Assembly: GCA_009760855.2 (NCBI GenBank)
Contig: WPIO01000021.1
Span: forward strand, 3,570,501 to 3,634,500
Reading direction: 5' to 3'
DNA length: 64,000 nt
From: Cristatella mucedo
Taxonomy: Eukaryota > Bryozoa > Phylactolaemata > Cristatellidae
The translations under genes were made by a program, and so were the position numbers. Under the pieces are notes generated by a model, which was not told the origin of the DNA, made no database searches, and was given only the letters and a program-made list of their open reading frames with translations. This document shows, piece by piece, positions 35,255 to 64,000 of this stretch. How positions within the stretch are numbered: the stretch's first letter is position 1; every line of letters starts with the position of its first letter.

Positions 35255-35355
35255 GAATGCAGTTGATGGCCGGATCATGGACTCGAGCCCCGTGGCACAT
35301 GTAAAGCGCCTGAATAGAGATTTAAGTTCTCTTAGCCCCTATACAAAGATATATT
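35255..35355 (+). mobile_element. tRNA-derived SINE with an L2-like LINE tail, truncated
   Basis: B-box-like GGACTCGAGCCCCGTGGCAC joined to ATGTAAAGCGCCTGAATAGA and GATTTAAGTTCTCTTAG, ending in ATATATTGTT. Second copy of the family at 9448. Confidence 0.65.
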
Positions 35356-37261
35356 GTTGCTCAATGCGCGCTCGATATCGATCGTGGCGAGTGCGCTGGA
35401 CAATGTAGATGGAACAGGCACTGGATTTTGCAAAAGGCACTGGATCAACCGCCGTCCAGCAGAAGTTGTCGTAGAGTATGCACCAAGGCCATCGTATCTG
35501 TAGTTGCACGCCTGGGGATTACACCGCCGGGCGCAGCACCTCGATCGGCTAAATTAAAGCTTCTAGAGTCGGATGTCACTCCTTTTCCACGTACCTCCCA
35601 TTCTTACACCGCTGAGCTTGAAGTCGGTGGCAGAATCATAGTCGTAGTCGTAGTCACTGCCATAGAGTCCTCTGGGTTGCTCCTTTTTTTAACTGAGGTC
35701 CCGAGTCTGAGTCGCCTGACGAGATGATGACCATTCCGACACCGGGTTTCGATTCCATTACCGCTTTCTTCTTAACGTACGGCGCGCTGGCAGGTACCGG
35801 CGCGATAAAGTACTCGCACTACTGAGACACGCTGAGGACGAGCAGTGGGCGTCCGCTGGCCTGGTGTCGCACTTCGCAGGTGGCTCGGCCTCTCAGCAAT
35901 GTGAAAGCGTTTGGGTGGAATGTATTAGACCTAGCCAACAGGGCATTCTCATCGGGACAGCCTCTGCAAGTGGTAACAAGCACAACTGCGTCTGTCGCTA
36001 GTCCTGCAAACATCAGCCTGGGGGACGATCGTACAGCTTCAAATGACCTTCAGTACATTTGTGCTCGACAATCGACAAGTCTCGTTGTATTGACTTTGCC
36101 TGCCTTTACTGAGCTGGGCTGAAGCGTGACAGCCATTCACGATTCAAATTTACAAGAATAACAAGAGGACAGTGAGCACGTTTTATCGCCATCATGCTCG
36201 GCAAAATTCATTTTTTAAAGATGTAAATATGAACTTTAAGTGACCTAGCTGGCTCGGAAGCACAACTTCAATCAAACTAGTAGGCGGCGATCGATAGCGC
36301 GCAGCTCCTCAATCTTATCTAAAGGAAAAGCAGCAGAGCCGCGAGCAGCAGCGAGCTATCTACAATACGGCCTCGATGCTATTTGAAATAATGTGACTAC
36401 TTGTAAATGCTCCTTTGCAAGTTCCGACGTTCTCAGGACTCGAGAGAAAATATGCTGCCTTAGTCTATCGACGTAAAATAAAACGCTATGATTAACCTGC
36501 TTCGCTCCCGCCCACTGAGCCGTCAGCAGAGCGAGGCTTATTTTTTTACGGCATTGGCCAGGCATACTGCAGACAGTGCAGCGCAGCGAGCAGTCACTGC
36601 GGGCGAGAAATCTCTTTACGTAGCTGTCGCCTGTGTAGCCTTCGCTCGTGTAGCTGCGTGCCCCGGTCACGTTGCGCTTCAAGTCAAATACCGACCGTTT
36701 GCGTAGTGAATTTTGAATTCTGACGCGACGAGTAAGTGCAATTGAGCAGGAGTGAAAGTTGGAGTAACGGCCCTCGCTTCTCAAGGCTTGATATTTACTG
36801 TAGCACTACAAATGTATTACTACGCATGACGATCTCGGACATCCTATTGAGCTATACTGTCGCTCAAGCTCAAGCGGCGGACCCGCTCTAATCCTGCTCT
36901 GGTCCGGACTGGCACTTTCGCACCGACTGCCGTTTGCACTCAGCATCGATCTCTCCCCTATCCACTTATTTCTACAGATTATTGCGCTAGTTGCACATTA
37001 TAATAGGGAAAACTCGTGTGTGGCACGTCAATTGACGTTCATCTTTATCGCAACAATTTTACCAATTCTAAATTAGAGAAACACTGCGGTGAGATCGCGT
37101 CGAATGCTCGCAAGCAGTCAATCGAATGCCCTCGTCGACGATCGCCGGAAGATTAGCGGTGGTCCTCCACAGCCCGTCACCACGTTCGATCCTTTCCATT
37201 ATTGTAGGTACTTATTGCAATTGGGGTCGCCAAAGATATTTCCCAGTTATCTCTTGAGCCG

Positions 37262-37357
37262 TTCGATCATGTTTCCCTTGCAGCAAATGTAAAGTTTCTA
37301 GAAAGAGATCGAGTTCTCAGAGGACGCTATATCAAATGTATTTTTTTTTTTTATTAG
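37262..37357 (+). mobile_element. L2-like LINE 3' tail fragment
   Basis: TTTCCCTTGCAGCAAATGTA, AAGAGATCGAGTTCTCAGAG and a T/A-rich tail. Confidence 0.75.
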
Positions 37358-37799
37358 ACTTGCTAAACCATCTAGGCTGCCACTTGTTATTGACACAGCT
37401 GCTAAAGATGCCTTTAACCCTCTGGAGTTGGTGCAAAATACGGCCACTAGCTTCGTTTAAAAATCCAGCTAATTTTAGATTTGTGCCCATCTGCCGTCTT
37501 GGTTGGCTCCAAATTAATCAGCCAATGCAATAAAAAACGTCCACTTTTATCCACAAGGAATCCTATGGATTAGATCGGTTTTACAGCTAGCTTAAGTGTT
37601 GCAAAAGTTTCAGTCTCCTCCTGCTCTCGGGCCAAAGAGCGTAGCTGGGAATTTGCCAAGGGGCTAAACTTCTAGGCGGACGGCTGAACCTTTACCTTTC
37701 GAGACCAAGCCAATCAAAGTGAAACGCTGGCATGCATCGGAATCTATGTGCAGATCTTATTAAAGACGTCTGAAGAGATGATTAAGCATCAATCCTGGA

Positions 37800-38580
37800 C
37801 AGATGTAGTTGTCTGGTGTTATGGAATACACAGCCAGAAACCACGTGAACTAATAGCTGTTATCTGCTCGAGTTGAACAGGGGCAGATGTTATCACGAGG
37901 CCTTATTGCTTGAGGTATGGGCAAAATTCATTACTGGTGTGTTCTGATATCAACCGATACATTCCTGAAGCGGTCACGGGAGCTCTCCATGACTCGTTGG
38001 CTGTGCTCCGCAGCGGCGCTACTTCCAGTAGCATTGGTCTCCCGCTATGCCGGACGTTGTGTGTCGTATGAAAGACTTTGAATTTTTTAGTTTTAGAGCA
38101 GCTACACGAGTTGGTAGCATTTGGTGTAAGAAGTGAGATAACTGCTGAGGATAGCTAATTCCTTGCCGATTCTTTGATCGTATGCTGGCATTACTACTTT
38201 TGACTCTATTGGGGAGCATTTCACCTGAAGCGCGTCCTTTAATCTTTAAGAATATTAACCACAGACTTATCGGGTAGTTCAATGACTGAAAGTTGAACTG
38301 GGTGCTTGCTCAGCCAAAACTTTGGACTCAAAAACATCACCAGCTGAACTTGAGCTAACGCAGGAGCAGTGATGGATTAAACTTAACGCAACTTGCATTT
38401 CCATGCGAAACCGAATTTGAGCGATCAAGAGAACAGTGCTCTGGCGTTAGTACTTACAGCTGGTGGACATCTGGCAGCATTTTTGGTTTGTATACGTACT
38501 TTTGACTATAGTGTGATTGCCTTAAGGGGTAAAGGTGGTTTGATGTCTGAAGCAACGCTAGCGGCAGTAATATCTTAAGT
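37800..38580 (+). pseudogene. Possible decayed coding sequence, unidentified
   Basis: The + strand reads as protein-like for about 88 codons with a single stop from 37805 (PRELIAVICSS, stop, TGADVITRPYCLRYGQNSLL, VCSDINRYIPEAVTGALHDS), then more weakly, then again at 38393-38575 (LTAGGHLAAFLVCIRTFDYS). No start, splice context or family is recognisable. It may be a fossil gene or transposon, or chance. Confidence 0.25.
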
Positions 38581-41000
38581 CAATTCAACAGCTGTCTGCA
38601 GTATGTTGATAGTAGTGCAGAGACTACTAAGATGCAGTAACTCCAGCGTGCTAATGGAGGCTGCAGGAATTAATTTGCTTTGGCAAATCTTGAGGATGTT
38701 CGGTATGTGGAGGAGCCAATGAGGCGTGTCTGGCAGTGCAACTTCGATGTAACTTTGAAGTCTGCCTCCGGACGCGGGAAACTAGGCTTTTTAGACGTGT
38801 GCTAAAAGACATTCCTCGCGAGGCACATGTTCGGTGCTATGGTTATGAGGCGCTCAGTTTTTGGGACGGCGTGCTGGAGCCTTTTTTTGCAGCTTTCTGG
38901 CTAGGAAATTTCTAAAATATTTACCTTTTAAAATCAACCGTACGTAGGCGGCTTAGCAGGGTGCATTGCATGCGGTTACTGTCTGTAGCGAGACGCCAAA
39001 GGAGTCTCACATTCAGTGATTTCGATCGTACGTTGTTGCCCTTGCCCGGCACGGCTGCGGGACTTTGCGAGAATTATCCTTTCAATAAAGACCGAAAAAG
39101 CCCGTAGCGAAGTGTTCACAAATACGGCTTCCGATGAGCACCATATTTTTATTTATGATAATAATTTATCAATAATTGCACTGCCAGTCAAAATAATTTT
39201 TTTTTTTTTCAAACAGCAGCTCAGCCAAGTTGTGGAAATTGTGGCCGCTAGGCCTCTGGACTCAGTGGTTTGAAGTAGATTAGAGGCGTACCGAGGTGGC
39301 GTATCTTCTATTACTTCTTAAGCTGCGAGGACATATTTATGGTGGTATACTTCTGATGACAACTATTTCGCCCACTCACGGTCTAGCGCTAAGGGCCGGC
39401 AAACTGTATTCGTCCGATAAAGGCAGTCAGAGATCGTTGCAAAGAAGGCTACATCGCACGAGGAAAATTTAGCTTCATAGCACTTGGGTACAGAATTCAC
39501 TCTGCCTACTCGAACTAAGGAGATGCAACAACATCGGTCCGACTCAAATATTAGGATATACACCAAGGTTAAACCGGTGTTTAGGGAAACGCTGGCGTCC
39601 AGCCGTCGTGCCCTCTGATTACCTTTGTGTGTCTGGTTCCTTATTAAATCCCGTGCCTGCTGCAAAGACTTTTTCTTGTTCCAGCTGTGAAAAACTCGGT
39701 GACCGCTCAAAATCTGCTACCGACAAGCACGCACGTTTTTTGTGAACTTAAAAAAAAAGAATTCTCCGATTTTTCTGAGGAATTGATGTGGCAGCCGTGT
39801 TATCACCGATAACTTACTGCTATGGAGTCGCTTCAGCTGTTAGCTGTCAGCCCATTTTCGTATTCGTAGCAGCAAAAGAGTAATGCAGCAAATTGTCGAG
39901 GCTTTCACAAATGAAGTGAAAGATTTTGCAACTTTGTTGCTAGAGTTTTATTTAGCTTCGAAGCAGCCGTAAATGGTTCGACATCGCAAAGTCCGCGAAG
40001 CGAAGCCGCGGCTCTTCTCTTGACGACGGCGGCTGAAGATTTAGCAGCTAGCGATTTAGTGGATTTAGCGTTACGGTCAAGGTCGATGAAAAGCGTCTTT
40101 AAAAGCGGTCAGCAGCCAGGGCCGAATTAAAGAATTTCAGCCTCGGTTGCTAACTGCGACGGTAGCGGCAGTTGAGCGCCGAAATCTTGCTGACTGCTGC
40201 CGGAAGATCGGACTGGTGACGTTCGCTCGGAACCAGCCGGCCACCGGGCCGATAGCTTGCTGACGAGCTGCGGATCACGAGTCGGTCGAGCTGGCAGACG
40301 CAGCGTCACCCCATGCATCGTCGGCCGATGATCGGGACGCGTTGGGCTCGCGTTGCGTGTAGTAACCGCGCCATCGCGTTACCTTGCGCCGCAGAGTCGC
40401 TGGAGCAAATGAAAAGTGCTGGCGCATTTGTTCACGCGCATTTGTGCAGTGAGCGAGACTTTACCCAAAGAAATTTTCTGCGCAGCGTGTGCCCGTGTGA
40501 AAAGCTATCCGATTACAGATATCCTGCGAGTTCTCCAGTTGGAAACCCGCTGCCTTTTAAAAATTTATGTTGGAAGGTCATCCAACAGCCAGATATGACC
40601 TTGACCTGTAAGAGCCTCGATTTAGAAGAACTAACATGGATTCTCCCATTGCCCGCGGTGTTTGTACCTGGTTAGTAGCTCCGTGCGTGACAATTCGCTT
40701 TCCAAGTGAATATTGATTAGGAACTGTGATTTAGCTGCGGTGGTATAAGTGAATCTAAGTAATTATTGGGGTGCAAATTTACCGTAATTGCTGCACCCGG
40801 AGATGTAGGAAGCTTTCAGTGTCGCAGATTGCGATTTGCGGCAGCTTCGCTGCATGTTCTTGCTGCTGACGAGCACATACCGCGCATGTTGCCACTACGT
40901 ACTGCGCAGCGTGCATTCTGCATGTTAATAATGAAATTGCAGAACTGTTGACTCTCGACTCTGTTGGACGGTTATTGTAAGCTTGCGCTCCGTGCAGCCC

Positions 41001-41035
41001 GCTCGAGTAGTTCGGAGCTCACGAACTACTCGAGC
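41001..41035. repeat. Perfect 14-bp inverted repeat, 7-base loop
   Basis: GCTCGAGTAGTTCG, loop GAGCTCA, then CGAACTACTCGAGC. No poly-T follows, and eukaryotic genes do not use such hairpins as terminators. Confidence 0.9.
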
Positions 41036-41299
41036 TTCGCCGCACGCGACGGTTCGATCTTTAGTAATCCTTCAGAGAAGGTGGAACATTCTTTTCTATT
41101 TGCAGGCTATACATTCCATTTCTTTTTAACTACCGATAGGTGGACAGGCAACGATGTACCGAGGTTTCCTTTTGGTCAGCTGCGGTCCTACTACAACGAA
41201 GTAGTGTCGGGACGCAGCCCATACGGCTAGCGTTTGCGGTGATACCACAACACTGCTTGTTCATCTTTAAAGGGGAAAATTGTATGTGAATAGCAATAG

Positions 41300-41945
41300 T
41301 CACGGGTGTATTCAGCGATTGGGCTATGTTCACCACGCCACTTCTGTCTGAGCTTCTCTGGCTCCCTATCAAGTGTCAAATCGATTTCAATATCCCCAGT
41401 CTGGCTTGCACTATCCTACCTATCTTACCTATCCGACCTCCTTGCTCCTCCAGTATGCTCTCACACCACTCGCTCCTCAGCATCTAGTCGTCTATCCATC
41501 CCTTGCTCTAAATTGAAATCTTTTGGTGATCGAGCCTTTTGCCCGGACGAATCGAAAGTCTGGAGATCGCTTCCGGATGAGCAGTGCTCCCTGCAATGTC
41601 CTTGCATCAATTTAGTATCAGCTAAGACGCACCTGTTCCGGTCAGCTTTCTCGTTGCCCGAGTTAACATTTCTTCTTCTTTTTGTTCGTATGTGCTTTGT
41701 GTGCTTACCTGTGCTAGATCCAGTGAGTGTTACTAGCCAGAGGGCCTACCAACTGATGACTACGAGTGTCTTCATGTTTGCTTTAGGATGCTGGTTTAAG
41801 CAGGATACTGCTTTGTGTGTGCATGCTTGATACCGTGTATGTCACAAACCCTTGAGTAATGATTGTCTTGCCGCAAGTTGTTAAGCGTTTGTATAGACTT
41901 AGTTGTCTTAAGGTGCTATACAAACGATGCATTCGTATTCTTATT
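41300..41945 (+). mobile_element. L2-like LINE fragment (end of reading frame and 3' UTR)
   Basis: The + strand translation contains LLWLPIKCQIDFN, LKSFGDRAFCPDESKVWRSL and KTHLFRSAFS, the typical C-terminus of this LINE's reverse-transcriptase protein, followed by the 3' UTR. Interrupted and non-functional. Confidence 0.8.
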
Positions 41946-42176
41946 GTCATGCTAATGTTGTATCCAGCATATGCATGAGGTGTGGATCTGCTTGCTGTGC
42001 TAAGGGTCGAATGAACTAAATGTGGCCAGCAGCCTTGCTATTAGGCATAGGCTTAGGGCAGGAAACCAGTGCCTCATGATCCTCTTGGACCAAACCAAAG
42101 GGATACATTTTGGGTTTGTGGTCGCCCGACATGCTACACACCTCTCCAGCCTTACTGCATGATTGCATAACCTTTA

Positions 42177-42600
42177 ATAATAATAATAATAAAGCACTTG
42201 ATAAAGCGCCCTCAGAGAACTCAATCTCTTTCTAGGCACTTTACATTTGCTGCAAATTGAAATGCAATTGAATGGTAAATAAAATCATGCTTAAAAAACA
42301 AACACAATCAATAATATGGTTAGGGGTGACATGCACAGGGTCAGCATGCAGATGTGGTTAGTGGCAGCGTGCACAGTGTCAGTAGGCATAAGCACATCAA
42401 GGATGAATCACAGAGACCCAATAAATGCTGTCCTAAATAGGTGTGTTTTTAAGTTCTTTTTAAATGTGGTCAGGTCAGGGAATGTTCTGACGAAGGTCGG
42501 GAGGGAGTTCCTGGCTTTGGGAGCATACGAACTAAATGCACGGTCTCCAAAGGATTTAAGGTTTGTACGAGGTATTTGTAGACTGTTGCATTCCAATAAT
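42177..42600 (-). mobile_element. L2-like LINE 3' end, 5' truncated
   Basis: - strand copy with a TAA tail at 42177-42190, 3' UTR and coding end (LKSFGDRAFSSYAPKARNSL, KTHLFRTAF). The truncated 5' side runs into another short AAT-repeat at 42595-42614. Confidence 0.85.
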
Positions 42601-43775
42601 AGTAATAATAATAATGTACCTTTGCAAGGGCTGGCCTCTTCCTTGGCTTAATCCTGGCTGTGCCTGTGCTTATAGAGAATATTTGGATGCTGCATCTGTT
42701 TTCTGGGTGTCTTTGCCTGGGCTGTGTGGTTCTTGCATTGCACTGTAACTCGGCCGTGCTGTAGGTGAGCAAGCAGCATCGAGGCAAGACAGACAGAATG
42801 AGGTACGTATTGAACATATAGTGTGCACTCACGTTGTTGCTGTTTGTAGAGCCGACTGTGTATATGGAAGTGCATTTTTTCTAACTGCAATGCATTTTGC
42901 AATTCTTTGGAATTAACGTGCTCTTGATTTGGTAAGTTTGCTTGAGACCATTTTTCATTGAGCCAAGGAGTCCCATAAAAACCTTGAAAATCAGCCGCGT
43001 CATTTCACATGTTCCAGATAGTCGTGTTGCATATCGTTCTTGATAGGTCGAAGACACCTACATCGTGTAAGAGCCCATTGCAAGTTGGCCTTGTGAGTCT
43101 GCACTCCTTTTCGTTACCCGAGTTGGCTTTATGCAATCTAGTAACTGGCTTTCCATGTATGTAGTCCGTGTTGGAAGCCGGGATTGCTTAGTTTATCGTG
43201 CCCCGATCCTAGTTAGCAGGTGCCACGAAAGAAGTTCAGTGTAAGCTTGGCAGCAAAAGATAGTTGGCTGTTGCACGTGACTGGTTATGAACTACCCACG
43301 TGTTTCCCTGTTGACAACAGCTTGGTGCTGTGTTCAGTGATCAGTTGGTTGAAGCACTTAGCGACGTACTTTATGACAGTGACTCGTGCATGAAACAGAT
43401 CGGATGCCACGTTCTGTCTGCACACGTGTTGTCTTCTTTGTTGCTGCTGGTGCTGTTATTTTCGTCTGACCTCCGTATTGCATATCAGCTTGTTCGTTAC
43501 TCCACCTTGATTGCTGCAGTTCGATATATCCCTGGACTTTCTTTGGCTAATGTTCCAGTGATTTGTCTATCTAGGTCGGCCAGGCCACCCTACTCCAATG
43601 CTGCTGGAAGTGACATCTCCAACCTTGCCGGAAAAAGGCGAGATCCTGGCAACTTAAAGATAGACTTACAGCGATGTATCCTTGCCTGTCGTTCTAGTTG
43701 CAGATAAGCAGAACTAATTGCATGGCCCCTGTACTGCTGTTTCGCTATCCTTAATGGAGCTCTTCAGCATTGCAG

Positions 43776-63870
<20,095 letters not shown>

Positions 63871-64000
63871 GTATGGCACTTTTGCACCGGCAGACTCAGA
63901 ACAAGCTGGGGCAATTTCTAGAAAGCATGCAAAAGATCAGCACTGGCTGTCCATGGACTGCACTACACGGACTTAGGTCATATGTCGGTGTGATATATCA
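63871..64000 (+). other. Start of the next NUP107 intron
   Basis: Begins with GTATGG after ATSE. The window ends inside it. Confidence 0.7.

Larger units (their letters stand above)
34494..43775. other. Spacer between VAChT and NUP107
   Basis: Composition falls from CpG-rich to AT-rich after ~35.4 kb. It contains an ATTAAA at 34931 (possible VAChT poly(A) signal), a (GA)n run near 35129 and the repeats listed separately. I looked for choline/carnitine acyltransferase motifs and saw none. The first NUP107 exon(s) probably lie between about 42.7 and 43.8 kb but I cannot place them. Confidence 0.6.

Noticed and set aside
40313-40675. 120-codon open frame that might be a ChAT exon
   Set aside because: No choline acyltransferase motif, and no splice sites consistent with neighbours.

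Overview
The window is nuclear DNA of an animal, most likely an invertebrate bilaterian. Its genes are split by GT-AG introns of about 0.1-8 kb. They encode conserved metazoan proteins, one of them neuronal. The introns and spacers hold non-LTR retrotransposon fragments, tRNA-derived SINEs, inverted-repeat elements and long microsatellites. I cannot name the species. Nothing here is bacterial, plasmid, phage or CRISPR-like.

Layout. (1) 197-10962, + strand: the 3' half of a CKAP5/XMAP215 microtubule polymerase gene, in 15 exons from the start of the last TOG domain to the stop codon. The gene continues upstream of the window. (2) 11608-23009, - strand, convergent with CKAP5: a complete tetraspanin gene rebuilt as eight coding exons (248 residues), with a 7.7-kb first intron full of repeats and a CpG-rich promoter region up to about 24330. 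(3) 24331-32526: repeat-rich spacer, then a CpG-rich block leading into (4) 32527-34493 (or 34935), + strand: an intronless vesicular acetylcholine transporter gene (SLC18A3/unc-17 type) whose cytoplasmic tail is probably frameshifted in this sequence. (5) 34494-43775: AT-richer spacer with L2-like remnants and no recognisable choline acetyltransferase exons. (6) 43776 to the window end, + strand: NUP107 (nuclear pore Y-complex), 16 exons found, with the C-terminal third beyond the window.

The four genes do not form a functional unit: spindle/microtubule growth, a membrane scaffold, acetylcholine loading of synaptic vesicles, and the nuclear pore. Mobile DNA links the rest. One L2-like LINE family with (TTA)n 3' tails occurs at least 14 times. 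A SINE whose 3' end matches that LINE occurs twice, and a second tRNA-derived SINE family about six times. Two inverted-repeat elements look like MITEs or foldback elements. No clearly new biological system is visible. The best leads are the transporter tail and the missing choline acetyltransferase, a miRNA-like hairpin in a NUP107 intron, and splice acceptors that lie directly against repeats.
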